A stretch of DNA of 64,000 nucleotides from Plasmopara viticola (Eukaryota; Oomycota; Peronosporomycetes; Peronosporales; Peronosporaceae), in the NCBI GenBank assembly GCA_001695595.3, contig MBPM02000030.1:738607-802606 (forward strand), read 5' to 3'. Within the stretch, counting starts at the first letter, position 1; each line of letters opens with the position of its first letter. Positions 20,560-33,475 of this stretch are shown in pieces. Position numbers and translations under genes: made by a program. The notes under the pieces are model-generated. The model searched no databases. It saw nothing but the letters and a program-made list of their open reading frames with translations, and was not told the DNA's origin.

Positions 20560-22900
20560 TGACTCATATGGCCTACGCAGCTCAAGTTTTAATCTAGCTA
20601 AAGAATTGACAGGCAAGTGAACACTGGTCATTTAAAAGGTCCGTTTACTTATAGTATTACCAGCTTATACTGGCTTAAGGCCTTTGTACGTATCCTGGAG
20701 GAGCTCACAGGTCTTCCTTTGTCTGACAACCAACAGGCAAGAGTTGAAAGCCGAAAATATGGCCCAAAAAGTTAGCTTTCACCAGTCAAAGAAAGCTTGA
20801 AAGGCCTCAATCCAAGCTCAGAGCCTATGAACGCCCCCGTAGCTTGTATAACTACTGTAAAGTTTCAGCTACGCACCAGTCTCAGGTCTTTATGAGCACA
20901 TACACAATCTCAGTGCCACTTAAAGCTGATGCCAGCCGTTTAGCTCAGATTTATGTGATTGCTTGTGAAAGGCTGGCAAGTGAATACTGGTTATATGAAC
21001 AATATGTGTGCTGTATAGCTAAGCCTGCTACAGATATTTGAGGCAGCGGTACGTGAGATGGAGGGGCTACCATAAGTTCGTTCGCCTTAACTGTCCGACC
21101 GATAAACATGAGGCAAGGTACAAAAGACTACGGTACAACAAAGTGTGCAATATTGTCAGCGGAAGTGACTGCTTTAACTTTTTCTAGTTAAGCACAGAGC
21201 CTATGACAAAACCTGTAGTAAATGTCACTGCTGTAAGGCTCGAATACCGGGGTTTATAAGTACGATACGCAATCTAAGTGAGTGTATTTGCGTGCTTACG
21301 CCTGCCTTTATAGCGTCAATTTCATTAAATGTACCGGCTATCAGAAGGGCCCGTTTCCATTTTGGCTAAGCTATTTGCATAGATTTTGGGCAGCAACGCG
21401 TTAAATGAATATGTCAACAGAACTCAGTTTGCTTTAGTTGTCAGGGCGACAAACACAAGGCAAGGGATAAAAGTTCCCTACAGTGTGCACTTTCGTCGGC
21501 GAGTTCACTATAGATGTATTTTAGTCAAGCATAAAGCCTATAAAGACACCGGCAGCACAAGTCACTGCTGCTATTTCTTGGCTACGAACGATACATGGTC
21601 AAAGCGCGATTTCGACCTGATGTCTGCGTCTTTAGCCCAAACTAATAATTGTTGCTAAATGGGAATAGCTACCAGGAAATTGAGGACTGACCATTTATGT
21701 TATCCTGTTCGTTGTAGCAAAGACGATCACTGAGATTTGAGGTTGTGGCACGTGAGCTTGAGAGCTCATTGGGATCATGTTTGCATTGACTGTCCGCCGT
21801 GCCGACAGACTGACCGGTCCACAAATAAGAGAAGGTATGAAAGACTAAAACTACAACTTACAGTGTGTACTTTCTCCAGCGCAAATCTACGAATTCCATT
21901 TCCTCAAAAGTGCAAAATTTTTTTCACAAAGCGCTATTACATAATCTTCGGCTACGAAGTACCTGTAAAGACATCTTCAGCGCAAGTCACTACCAAAACG
22001 CCGTTTTGAATTCTTTCTCGATTACTTTTAATGCACTAAGTATTTTTGATTATCTGATAGATTAATGCAGTCGCCTTCAATAGGCCGTCTTTTTTCTCTC
22101 ACAGCGCAAGTCACTGCTGAGAAATTTTCTTATATAAAGTACTTGCTTTGCTTCTGTACGATATACAAGTTACTTCCTGTCAATTCACTCTTGACGTCTT
22201 TAAGTAAGTATACTAGCTGACAAGCGTACACTAGACGTCAGGAGAGCTCATTCGCTTTTGATAACCGCACTACTTAAGTTTGTGCCAGCAATACAAAGAA
22301 TGGAGAAGCCGAAAGGAGTTGATATATCTTGTCTATCCGCCCTACAGACGAACTGACTGACCCACAAAGTTAGCCAAGGGAGGAAAGACCAAGGTACAAT
22401 TTGCAGTGTGCACTTTTGACTGCGCAACTCATCGCTAGCTACGCAAAGTGCTTGAGAATACACCTGTAGTGCACGTCTTTTCTAAAATGTCCCTTGGTAC
22501 GTACATGTTCGTGCTCCTTTACGTACTATATGAAGGCTAAATGCGAATAACTCATTGTTAGGTCGAATTCGTTTGCTTTTTGAGTTAAGCGGAATTACAT
22601 ATATTCGAGTCGTCAATACAAAGGCTGGAAAAGCCAGTATGACTTTATTTGCCTTGTCTGTCTGTCATGGAGTCAAAATGACTGTCTGATAAAGTTAGCC
22701 GGTCGATGATAGAAAGTCTAAGGTAAATGTATCTCTTCTGTGCAAAGCACCTTTAAAAGCCTTTCTAGCTGTAGCGCAAGAAAGCCTCTGATTACGGACA
22801 ATCTGCTTGTCCCACTTAGGTGCTATACACTGGCTAATACTAATGCCTGCCAATTCTTTTCAATCATCAGTATAATTAGAAACAAATTCAGCTAGCAGAC
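20560..22900. repeat. Degenerate tandem array, units about 350-450 bp
   Basis: Blocks recur in the same order: GGCAAGTGAAYACTGGT (20,610; 20,975), GAGCCTATGA followed by a CACTGCTGTAA-like segment (about 20,820; 21,195; and AAGCCTATAAAG near 21,535; later forms near 21,960 and 22,455), and a RAGGCAAGGKAYAAAAG block followed by CAGTGTGCACTTT (21,110; 21,455; 21,830; 22,375). Spacing of about 340-490 bp indicates five to six diverged units. It does not match the LTR families or the 100-bp satellite. Confidence 0.55.
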
Positions 22901-23844
22901 AGTCCATCGGGAGAGCTCGCTTGTTTATTTAAGGTAAGCCGTTACTTAAACTCGAGCCCGCGGTACGCGGGCGAAAAGTGCCGTCACATTTTGTCATCTC
23001 GTTCAGTAAGTTGAGGGTCGAATTTCGCAATCCATTCATGCTATGTCACCTATGGCTGAATTCATGTCGTACCAATTGTGCAGTGATCTTACTTGAGATG
23101 AGTGCTGAGTTAAAAATGCTTTACCTTTTTGTGGCATTTCATCGTAACCACGCTCTTGCTCTGTGTCCGGACCACGTGGCTCTAATCAAAGCTTTATTTC
23201 ACGGCTTAATTTGCGCTATTAAGATGGACGATGCAGGTATGTCTTAAGAGATGAAACTTGGAAAAATGGTGCGTCATCTCCTCGTTCGATTGTTTAGCCT
23301 ATGAGCTCTACAGTCAGATAAATCACCGCGCACCTCGTGTCGAAAAGTAAGTATTCTTTGTAGGCTGATGTTCTGCATGGCTGTGCTGTAATTAAGAATG
23401 CACTGATTGCGATTCGATGCGCTACACGAAAAGCCAAATTTGCAAGCTCTGACGGCTTGCTCTTCATGGCCTAACAAATTTATAAACTGTGTACAAAACG
23501 GGTGAGACTCGACTGGACTTATCTTGGACTTCCACTGATTGTAAACTGTATGTAGTATGTATATACGCTTGGTTGACTATTTATTTTGAACACATTAGGC
23601 AAGCTCTAGAAGAGTTTGGTTATTGTAGCCCATTGTAGAAGAAAAGTAACCTCTATGCAAGCGCAAAGATACAGGGTTTTGAAAGAGGTAGCAATCAACA
23701 ACGTTCACACGAGGTCTGTAGACTCTGCTGTCTTATTGAAAAAGGCAATATAATGTTGGCACTGTAGCGTTTAATAGAACGCAACGGAGCAATGCTCAGA
23801 AATTACTTTTACATCCTGTCTGGTGCAATGTATTTTGTAGGTCA
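22901..23844. other. No gene recognised
   Basis: A frame of 89 codons at 22978-23247 has no recognised similarity. No LTR-family sequence was seen until 23.85 kb. Confidence 0.35.
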
Positions 23845-25104
23845 GGGGTTGAGGTACCATTAAGTAAACCATAAGCCTGTCTAAGTCGATCCTGCTTGAT
23901 ATCGACGAGCCCTTTTTGATGATTAGACGCGTAGGATAATTGGACGATCGTTAGCATTTATGGTTTATTTGTTGACTACATACAACCCCGATAGAAACTC
24001 GTACTATTAACCCACTTTAATATGTCCTTTTTCATGCATAAGTTCATTCCACCTTAACGTGAAGACTTGTTTTACATTTTACACGTCTTGTTATCTCGAC
24101 CTGTACCTAAACGGTTCCAAACATACCGGAAGGAGGTCTCTGTATCAGCAGATTATCGGTTCATTTCATTTGACTAAACCGGTAGCTGGTCGGTACATTA
24201 TTATCGGAGTCGTGTTTTCAATATCCTTACTCGACTCGGCAGCTCTTGACGCTTGAACGCCAATCCTGCCTTGCAATAAACTATCCGGCAGAAATTGACT
24301 CGGTCATGAGGTCGACCAGCATGTTCAAGTCTGATTGCAAAGTCTGTTTAAGGACAGGGTTCAATTACTCTTATGCAAATCGTTAGGCCTGCCCAGGTCG
24401 ACCCCGCTTAATTCTGGGAAGTCTTTCCCGGTGTCAAGACGCGTACGATAATTGAATGATCGTTAACATTCATGATTCTATGTGGATTACATATAAACTT
24501 GGCCGCTCCAACAAAATGTACAAATAATTCCCTTTAATGCGTGCGAGGCAGCTTTTCATCGAGACATCAATCGTCTTTTCTGTGGCAAAAGTGGCAAACA
24601 ATTTGTACATGATTGATAGCTTTGAAGTATACGCCTCTCCGTAACATTGGCCGTAAGATTGGATATCTGACTATTGGCACGCCTGGCACCTTAGCAACAT
24701 ATAATGGGTATCACCACAATTTTTTTAATATGCTCAACACCTTCCCCTATTTTAATCGTCTCTACTTTACAGTAAGGACATCTTCTGTATTATTTAAGCT
24801 TTGTTATCGACCAGTGCTCGGCCAATTCCAAAAAACCGCTAATAGATCTCTGTACCGGTAGCTTGTCAGTATATTATCCATGGCGTCGAAAACCAGCACT
24901 CCGGCAGCTCTTGACGCATGAACGCCGAGCCTGTCTCAAGGCAAATAAAATTGTACGGCAGGAATCGGCTCGGTCGACCAGCATGTTCAAGGTTGAGCCA
25001 GTCTGGTGCAATGTCTGCGGTATGTTGAAGTACTGCTAAGTAAACCGTAAGCCTTTCCAAGTCGATTCCGCTTAATTACGACAAGTCTTTCCTGATGACG
25101 ATAT
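23845..25104 (+). repeat. Tandem LTR-A plus spacer units
   Basis: The LTR-A head (AAGTACTGCTAAGTAAACC..TAAGCCT..CAAGTCGA) occurs at about 23,850, 24,370 and 25,022, each followed by the LTR body and, for the first two, by the spacer containing GCAGCTCTTGACGC and GTCGACCAGCATGTTCAAG. Unit length is about 520-650 bp. The third copy is cut after about 80 bp, where a family-C LTR begins. Confidence 0.7.
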
Positions 25105-25285
25105 TATGGGTTATGGATTTTCGGTAACTTACACAACCTAGTCAGAACCGCAGTCCAACACCGAATTACGTTATGTAGAATGATTAATTACGAGAAGTAG
25201 AAGGTGAGAACCAATAAATCAATCACTTCCAAATAATTCTTCTTCTCCATAAGTGTCTTCGTTCCGGTTCTCCTACCCGCAGACT
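25105..25285 (+). repeat. Family-C LTR, 5' part
   Basis: Carries TATGGGTTATGG..TTTCGGTAAC, the GTTATGTAGAATGA block and the CCGGTTCTCCTA..GCAGACTCTT block of family C. It then jumps to gag sequence (AGTGTCAACTCTTCAGGATGG). Confidence 0.75.
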
Positions 25286-28200
25286 CTTGAAGTGTCAACT
25301 CTTCAGGATGGAGATGGTAGAAGGCAACAACGTCATGCACCATTGCAACAAAGTCGTCAACATCAGCTCCAAACTCAGCGGAATCGGTGCCAAGATGCAG
25401 GATGATGTTGCGATTTGCTTGTTGCAAGCTTTCCCCAAGAGTTTCTAGAACGTTCTTATCAATTCGGAGATCAGCAGCGCAGAGCGGCGGACGCAAGACG
25501 GTGTAAAAGTGCATATGGATGAGCATATCAAGTGGCAAAGTGCGAAATTTCCGGTGATCAAGACTGAAGATGCGGTGGAGGCGATCAGTGCTGAGCGTGA
25601 GTCTCGCCAGTGCGCATATTGTGGAAACTTGGGGCACTCGGTGAAGCAGAGCTGGACCAAGCAGAAGGACGACAATCGAGGAGCCAATACAATTTGCTAT
25701 CGACCCACCGACGGCTTCGAGTACGCCCGCGTCGAGTTTTTTGTATCGCTAGAATTTGGGCTTTTAACGGGCAAGAAAATGCCAAGGATGTACGCTATAG
25801 ACAGAGGTGCTACCCATCTATCTGCAACAAGAAGGCCAGATTTGTCATGCCGAATGAGCAGGACAAAGGCGAGCTAACGGTGGCTGACGGCAACAAGGCC
25901 AAGATAATGGGCGTTGACACCATTACGGAACAAGTGGCTGTGTCTAATGCTGGAGAGCGCGACATCAAGATCAAGGATGCACTATACGTGCCGATGATGA
26001 ACAAGATCCTGCTTTCCGTGCCACAGATCAACAAGAGAGACAAATTTTAAAGTAGTGTTCGATGGCGTGCACATGAAAATTACGCGGAAAAATTTGCATC
26101 AAGTAGTGGCCACAGCAGATCTCGTGGATGGACTGTATTGGATTCGCACGGCATAGCGCTCAGCAAATGCGACTACACGTAGAAACAGTGATGCCGACTT
26201 GCACGCGCGGATGGACAGGCTCGAGTCGACGTGCTTCGCAAAATGGTGGCCACCAACACGGTTAGAAATGCAAACGTGCCAATCAAGTCAATTGGATAAA
26301 ATGCATGCCGAGGGTGTCAGCAAAGAAAGACGGCTCAATAAATATTCTCAAGCAACCGGAACAAGCGCAGCTATGACACCTCTGAGCTGCTCCACTAGGA
26401 CATCTGTGGGCCTACGGAGACAAACTCCCTTGGTGGGCGCAAGTGTCTCTTGGTGATCGTGGATAAAACTAGCGGGTGCATAAAGAATTTCTGCCTGCGT
26501 GCCAGGTCTGAGAGCGAAGACTGTGTCAAGAAGTACATCTTAATGGTGCAGACACAGTTCAGCAAGAAGGTCAAGTTCAAACAACGACGGACCCCGCGAG
26601 TTTACAACTAGCTTGTTCCAAGTTTTTTTTCTAAAATGAATGGATCGAGCAGCAGACCACGGTGCCATACGCACATGATACCAACGGCACAGCGGAGCAC
26701 GCCATCAGGACCATCGTCGCGATCAGTCGCAGCATATTACACCACGCCAAGTTAGACAAGGGTTTTTGGGGTGAATGCTCTGGTGGTCATTTACATTTAG
26801 AATCACTCCCGTCGCCCAAGATAGACGACGATACTCCTTTTGAGATCGTGCACAACATTAAGCCGAGCATCAAGCATATGCGTGTTTTTGGGTACCGGAC
26901 ATACGTCCCCACTCCGAAAGAGAAGCAGCTCAAGTGTAAATCCAACGCTCGTGCAGGCATTTTCGTGGGTTACAAGAAGGTGTTTAAGGCTTACAGGGTG
27001 TTTGACATTGAGGCCGGGTGAGTTGTGAATACTCGCGTTACCACTTTCGACAAAACTAGTTTTGGCATCTCGGAAACGAGTATTTCTGATCAAGACGATG
27101 ACAATGATGATATCGACCTCGACTAACTGAGCATCAGTGATCCGAATGCAACTCACCCGATGATCTTCAAGCAGGCGGGAAAGCGCAAGGAGCGTACAAG
27201 TGTGAGGAATACCGACCGCGGCTCGACAAGCACCAACCATGAGCATCACGGAGCTGGACTTGAGGCCGGAATTGCTCGTAAAGGGTCTAACGACCGTCGA
27301 GCCAAGCGCAGGTCAGTCGAGCGAACGCCACGTGATCTTCTGAATGAAAAAGAGAAAGACACATCGAACGATGACTCTCCCCCTCCTATCTTCTGGCGAG
27401 CAAGCGCCAACGCAATCAAAGCCGGCGATCTGTTAGAGCCAACGACATTTCGAGATGCTGTTCGCGGGCGTGAGTTCACTGGCGTAAGGCGGTCCGTACA
27501 GAGCTGGATTCGATGCAGCCTCGTGGTGTGTTTCAAGGTGCTGAACTGCCCACCGGACAGCGAGCTATTAGAAGCAAGTGAGTGTTTAAGATCAAGGGCA
27601 CAGCCGGCGGATCGATCGAGAACTAAAAGACGCGCCTCGGTGCCAAAATGATCACGCAAAAGTACGGCATTGACTACACGGAATTGTCTTCGCCCGTCGT
27701 CAAGTATGTGACCTTGCGAATGGTGATCAGCTTACTCAAGTACTTTGGGTAGCCTCTTGATGTTGTGATGGCGTTCCTGTACGGCTTTATGAAAGAAGTC
27801 GTGTATTGTGTTGTGCCCGAAGGAGCGGAGCTCGACGGTGGACACAATTGTTTGGAGTTGGTGAAGGCGATTTACGGCCTGGAGCAAGCTTTGCGCGCGT
27901 GTGGAACGAGGTATTTGATAAGTTTGTGTGATCGATCGATTTTTAAGTACCCCAGTCCGATTCATGTCTGTACATCAAAATTATAGACGACCAGTGTGTC
28001 TCTTTGCTTGTGTACGTCGCTGATGTGCTAATTCCCAAGTAGCTCAAGTGGATAGATTGCGCGTACCAAGTGTGACTTGAAGACGCGCTTCATATTGGTG
28101 GATGTGCGTTTGTTTTGGGTATCGAGCTGGTAGACAACGCCGACGGCAGCGCAACACTGTGCCAGCGACGCTACGTGGATTTGATTCTTGAGCATTTCGG

Positions 28201-28592
28201 CATCAACGACTGCAAGGCTATGATGAGACCGGCGGGCATAAGCTCCCGACTTGTTTCGTGCGATGCAACATCTAAGGTGGACGCTCAATTTCGTGAAGCA
28301 GTATGTGTTCTCATGCACTTGTCAACCGCGAACCGTCCAGAGATTGCTTTTGCTGTTGGCTACATTTCGCGCTTCATGGAAAATTCACGAAGTGAGCACT
28401 GAATTGCAGTCAAGCGTATTCTATGCTACCTGCAAGGAAACAAGTCACACGGTCTTTCCTTCAAGCCCAGCAACAAGGTGAACTTGTGTGGATTTTTCGA
28501 CGCAGACTGGACCGGAGATCATGCTGACCGCAAGTCGACCTCGGGCAATATGTTTATGCTGATGGATCCTGTGAGCTGGGGCTGCAAGAAGC
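25286..28592 (+). pseudogene. E1 gag-pol remnant
   Basis: Order: gag tail (25286-25590), zinc knuckle CAYCGNLGH lacking its last cysteine, protease with DRGAT where DSGAT is expected, a long frame through the protease/pre-integrase (25610-26050), integrase tail at 26662-27021, acidic linker, and RT at 27640-28390. The RT catalytic box reads YVAD rather than YVDD (near 28010), so a metal-binding Asp is lost. RNase H begins (DADWTGDHADRKSTSG) and is cut. Several Trp codons have become stops. It cannot be functional. Confidence 0.8.
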
Positions 28593-28745
28593 AGGTTGCG
28601 CCCGGATGGTAAGATGGTTGCGCCCGGAGGGTAAGGCGTTTTGGATGGCTTAGATAGATGATTGGCTTAGAGATAGCAAGTAAGACCTTATAAATATATC
28701 CTTTTTGCACTCTACCATCTAGTGCTCACTTCGACCTTTACATCA
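28593..28745 (+). repeat. Family-B LTR, 3' part (5' LTR of E2)
   Basis: Begins at the duplicated GCGCCCGGATGGTAAG motif, continues through GATTGGCTTAGAG and the TATAAATATA box, and ends ...CTTTACATCA, followed by GGTCATGAACTCAA, a mutated primer-binding site. The first ~110 bases of the LTR are missing at the junction with E1. Confidence 0.75.
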
Positions 28746-28789
28746 GGTCATGAACTCAAGCCGTACAACCTCTGCTCCTGACTACGACT

Positions 28790-31700
28790 CTTCCTTCGCA
28801 ATGAACATCTCTGGCTCCAGTCGAATCAACAAATTCGATGAAGCCAACTTTTACACATGAAATTTCAAGATGCAGATGGTTCTCGAGGAACACAATCTGT
28901 GGGTGGTCGTTTCCTGGGAAGTCAAGGTTGAGCACTATCTCACCACGATGGACCAAGCCGCTTTTAAGAGAAAATCGCGCAAGGTTTTGGCGATCATCTC
29001 TCTCGTGATGGAGGATCCGCAACTACCTTTGATCCTGTCGGCGAATAGTGCGCATGATGCATGGTCGCGTCTGACGTCGCATTTCAAAAAGAGGAGGTTA
29101 GCCAACAAGCTCTTTCTTCGTCGACGCTTCTTCACGAAGGTGACGATGTGGTGGGACACATTAACAAGACCAAGACATAATCAGAACAGCTCGATGTGGT
29201 GGACGCTCTGGTCAGCGAAGACGACTTGATCATCACGCTTCTGGCAAGTTTGAGTGACTCTTTTGCGTTCCTGATTACGGCATTGGAGTCTCGACTACCT
29301 CTGGCACCTTTGACTCGGTCCCACTGGCCATGCTAACATAGATGCATTATAAAAAGAGGCTATGGCACTGGATTCGACTTGACCTCGGTGAACCAATGGG
29401 AGCTCTGCAGCGGTTGCGCGCTTATTTAGCAGACAAGGGTGAGCTTTATAAAGTCATCACTAAGTCGCGCCAAAGAAGTGCTGGTAATCGTAGGCAGTTA
29501 CGTTTGTGGGCCAATGCAAACACCAACATGCGGTGCAAGCGCTATTTCGTCAAGTTTATCTACGAAAAACTTGCATTTTTGTGTCGTTTTTCTGCTAAAA
29601 GGTAAGTTTGAGGTGGCGGGCAAGTTTGTCAAAATCGTTGCATTGACCAAGACACAAACAAACAAGCGTGTCAAGTGACAATGGTGGGGAATATACTTCT
29701 GGCGCAATAGCCAAGTCCTGTGCGAGACGTGGAATTATTCAATACGTTACGCCCCCGTACACTCTGGGATAGCCAAAAAATTAACCGTACGCCTGTGAAA
29801 TGCGCTCGCTGCATGATAAAACATTTTGGCTTATCCAAGTGATGACAGCCACATTTCTTCGGTACCGATGTCCACCGCGAGCTGTCAATCACCGCACCAA
29901 GTTTGAACAGACAAGAAACTACTGCTAGCGGATCTCAAGCTATTCGGATGCCACCCGAACGTTCAAGGTCCGAAGGAAAAGCTTTTCAATCTTGACGCTT
30001 GATCGGTACGCTTTCGGTTTCTTAAGTATTAAGATCATGACAAGGCATCCCGATTTCAAGAAGTGAAAAGCGGTCGTTTGTTGGTCGGCCGCGATGCACA
30101 ATTTATGGGGGAAGTCTTTAATGGTGAAAGACAGAAATCCATGAGTGAAGTTGTCGTTCAAGACGACAAATTAAGTGGTGGTTCTTAGCAGTCCGATGAA
30201 ACCGACTTCGAAAATGAAGAGACAACTCAAGACGATAAACTGAGCCAGGCAGCAAGCGACGTCAACGAACTCGGTCACTAGAGAAAGCTGCAGACATTTC
30301 ACGACCTAAGCACTCCAACCGGTACCGGTCACTGGACGAGATATGTGCAACGGCACAAGCCTTTGATGCTGCCTTCGTTGTTAATTCAGTGGGATAAATG
30401 CCGACCACGTTCGAGTCGGCGATGGAATCAAGGAACGCAGCCAAGTGGAAAGAAGCCTGTAAATCGGCGATGGAGTCGCTTTGCAAGAGCAATACCTGGA
30501 CGCTTGTGCCGCTGCCTCAAGGACGTAAACCGATTGGCAGTAAATGGGTTTTTCAAGTCAAGGAATATCAAGCTGGCAAAATTGAGCTATACAAGGCACG
30601 TCTGGTGGCAAAATTATTTTCACAAAAGCATGGCATTGCCTACGAGGAGACCTTCGCGTACGTTGCCAAGTTTACTTCGATTACAATTCTGCCCACTTTG
30701 GCGGCCGAGATAAGTTTCACCGTCCATCGAATTGATGTAAAACGGCTCTTTGCGTGATGAAGACATTTAAATGGTGTAGCCGAATAAATTTTGAAGCGAC
30801 ATTCAATTGGACTATGTGTGCAAACATTAGCGATCGTCGTATGGACTTAAGTAGTCACCTCGTATGTGGAACGAGACAATCGACGATTTCGTGCTTGGAC
30901 TGGACTTTAAAAAGCGTGAGTCGGACCACTGCGTGACAGTCAAGATATGATTTTCGTTGCGCTTTACGTCGACGACTTGATCCTCGCAAGCAGCTGCGAC
31001 ACGATGCCTTAAGACAATAATCGAGCACTCAGCAAACATTTCAAAAATCCGACATGGGCAAGCTCAGCTACTTTCGTGGAATGGAGATCATGCAAGACAC
31101 CACAATTGGATCAGTCACGATGCGACACACCAAGTCTACAATGGACATCCTGCAGAAATTTAAGATAGACAACAGCAAGTCCATACGGACACCACAAGAT
31201 TCGGGTCTCAAGCTGATCAAGTCAATGTCTGAAGGCGGTTGCAAGCACGATGTGACAATGGCGGGTGTGCCGTATCGGAACGCCGTGGGCTTCCTCATGT
31301 ATTTTATGGTCGGCACGCGTCCGGACCTTGTAACAGCAGCGGGAGTGCGTAGCCGGTTTACTGTGGAACCGCGCCCGACACGTCGGCAAGCTTTTAAAAG
31401 GATATTACGCTACATCCGAGGCTCAAACACACGCGGCATCGAGTTTTGAGCAAGCTTCGATCAATGTCTTGAAAGCTCTCGGATGCGAACTGGGCCGGGG
31501 ATATCGGATCAAGACGAAGTACAAGTAGCTAAGCATTCATGATGAAAGGCGGGTGCGTCAGCTGAAAGAGCAAGAAACGGTAAACGGTGGCACTTTATCG
31601 ATAGAGGCTGAGTACATGGCGCTTTTGGAAGCAACACAAGAGGTAGTATGGCTTAAAGTGACGATATGTGGACTTGGCGAGGTGGTGGAAAAAGAAGCGG

Positions 31701-31945
31701 TAAATATCTACGAGAGCAATCAAGGTTCCATCGCATTGGCCAAGAACGCTGAATTTCACAAGTACATAAAGCACATCGACATCCGCTACCACTTCGTGTG
31801 AGAGAATGTAGAAGACGTTCAAGTTGTGCTACAGTATTGTCCAACGCAAGACATGCTTGCTGACATCGTGACCAAGCCAATTACTGCTGTCTTGTTACAA
31901 AAGCTTCGGAACAACTTAGGCATCAAGTCACCAAGTGCTGGGGAG
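28790..31945 (+). pseudogene. E2 gag-pol remnant
   Basis: Gag (28800-29230) resembles the family-B gag at 36.2 kb (INKFDEANF; MVLEEHNLW; VMEDPQLPL). Pre-integrase and integrase scraps follow, including an SDNGGEYTSG core in a shifted frame near 29,680. RT N-terminal part at 30395-30757 (NTWTLVPLPQGRKPIGSKWV, ARLVAK) is followed by a deletion; the YVDDL box survives near 30,965. The RT tail is at 31054-31449 and RNase H at 31553-31800 (IEAEYMALLEATQEVVWL; KHIDIRYHFV). Stops occur throughout. Confidence 0.8.
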
Positions 31946-31950
31946 TCGAG

Positions 31951-32212
31951 TGGGATACGACGCCTCGACTAGCAGTAATGAGCCGGTAAGCATCCGGTAC
32001 TGATACCGGTCAACGTTGCGACCAAGCAACAATGACATCATGTATAGGCGGGTGGACAGGCATACTCAAGATGGTTGTGCCCGGATGGTAAGTCATTCTG
32101 CTTGGCTTATATTAATCATTGGCTTGGAGGTAATAAGTAGCTGCGAAATTAAGGACCATATAAGTAAATTCACTTCGCATTCTACCATCTAGTGCTCACT
32201 TCGACCTTGACA
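31951..32212 (+). repeat. Family-B LTR (3' LTR of E2), complete
   Basis: Starts TGGGATACGACGCCTCGAC after a purine-rich GTGCTGGGGAGTCGAG tract and ends ...CGACCTTGACA, giving 262 bp. It serves as the reference copy of family B. A TATA-like CATATAAGTAAATT lies near 32,157. It carries a single GCCCGGATGGTAAG motif. Confidence 0.8.
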
Positions 32213-32377
32213 TTAATTACGCTATGTAGAATGAGTGGTTACGAGAAGTAAAAGTGTAAGTTTCGATAGATGTATCACTTTCGAAAATTTATTTCTCCGC
32301 ACAAGTGTAATTGCTCCGGTTCTCCTATGCGCAGACTCTTCACTTCTACTCATTCGATTTCTTTCGCTCCTTCAACA
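32213..32377 (+). repeat. Family-C LTR, 3' part
   Basis: Directly abuts the family-B LTR end. Shows TTACGCTATGTAGAATGAGTGG, CTCCGGTTCTCCTA and GCAGACTCTTC and ends ...TTCAACA. The first ~90 bases are missing. Confidence 0.7.
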
Positions 32378-33475
32378 GATCATATATTAGGATATGATCG
32401 GATGATTATTAGCATTGATGTTTTTTGTGAACTACATATCAATTCAATCGCTCGAACAAATCGTACGTAAAATTCACTTCTAAATATGCATTCTCCTTCT
32501 TTACTTAATAAAAGAGAAAAAGAGACTTTTTTGTATACTTCGGACTTTGTTATCTCGATCATTGCTTAACCGATCCCAAAAAAAAAACGGTAAGAGATAT
32601 CTATACCGACACAGTGCTCTTCATCGTACCAAACGCTTATAGGTACATTACTATTGGCGTCGTATTTTCAACACTGCCACTCGACTGAGCAGCTCTTGAC
32701 GCATGAACGCCGAGCCTGTCTCGAGGCAAAGTAAAGTGTGTGACATGAATTGGTTTGGTCGGCCAGCATGTTCAATGCCTGTCTGGCGAAATGTCTGGGG
32801 TGGGTTAGGGGTTCAAGTACTGCTAAGTAAAGCGTAAGCCTGCCCAAGTCGATTCTGCTTGATAACGGCAAGTATTTCCCGATGGTAAGATGTATACTTG
32901 TCTGGCGAAATGTCAGGGGTGGGCAAGGGGTTGAAGTACTGCTTGATAAACCGTTAGCCTGTCCAAGTCGATCCCGCTTGAAAACGGCAAGCCTTTCTCA
33001 ATGATAATACGCATAGGATGATCTCGATTAATAACGACAAGTCTTTACCGATGATCGGTAAGGGATATCTATACCAATACAGTACTCCTGAACGTACCAA
33101 TCGCTCATCGATACTGTTGGCATCGTAATTTCAGCACTCCCACTCACCTGGGCAGATCCTGACGCATGAATGCCGAGCCTTTCTCGAGGAAACGCAAAGC
33201 GTGCGACAGGAAGTGGCTTAGCCGACCAGCATTTTAACGTTTGATGCCTGTCTGGTGCAATGTCTGTTGAAGGTTAGGGGCTCAGTACTGCTAAGTAAAT
33301 TGTAAGCCTTTCTAAGTCGATCCCGCTTGATAACGGCAAGTCTTTATAATGACATAATGCTGAGAAAGATAAACATTTATGATTTAATGCGGGCTTTATA
33401 TAAATTCGATCGCTTAAACAAAATGAGCGTATAATTTACTTCTAATCTCCCTTCTCCTTCCAATGCCAAGCTCAG
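32378..33475 (+). repeat. Tandem LTR-A plus spacer units, rearranged
   Basis: LTR-A body from about 32,380; spacer with GCAGCTCTTGACGC and CCAGCATGTTCAA; LTR heads (AAGTACTGCT..AAGCCT..CAAGTCGA) at about 32,812, 32,933 and 33,283. The first two heads are only about 120 bp apart, so one unit is internally deleted. Confidence 0.65.

Larger units (their letters stand above)
25105..28592 (+). mobile_element. Copia element E1 (family C), defective
   Basis: Starts with a partial family-C LTR at 25105-25285 fused straight into gag, so the LTR end, primer site and gag start are lost. Gag, protease, integrase, RT and RNase H remnants follow in normal order. The element is cut in RNase H at about 28592, where family-B LTR sequence begins. 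No 3' LTR of its own is present. Confidence 0.8.
28593..32212 (+). mobile_element. Copia element E2 (family B), defective
   Basis: Has a truncated 5' LTR, gag-pol remnants with large internal deletions, and a full 3' LTR at 31951-32212. Shorter than a complete Copia element by more than 1 kb. Confidence 0.8.

Noticed and set aside
25188..25637. A 149-codon minus-strand frame that looks protein-like
   Set aside because: It is the antisense of the E1 gag, which is recognised on the plus strand by its zinc knuckle and by similarity to E4 and E6 gag.
27246..27659. A 137-codon minus-strand frame
   Set aside because: Antisense of the acidic linker of E1 pol; no independent support.
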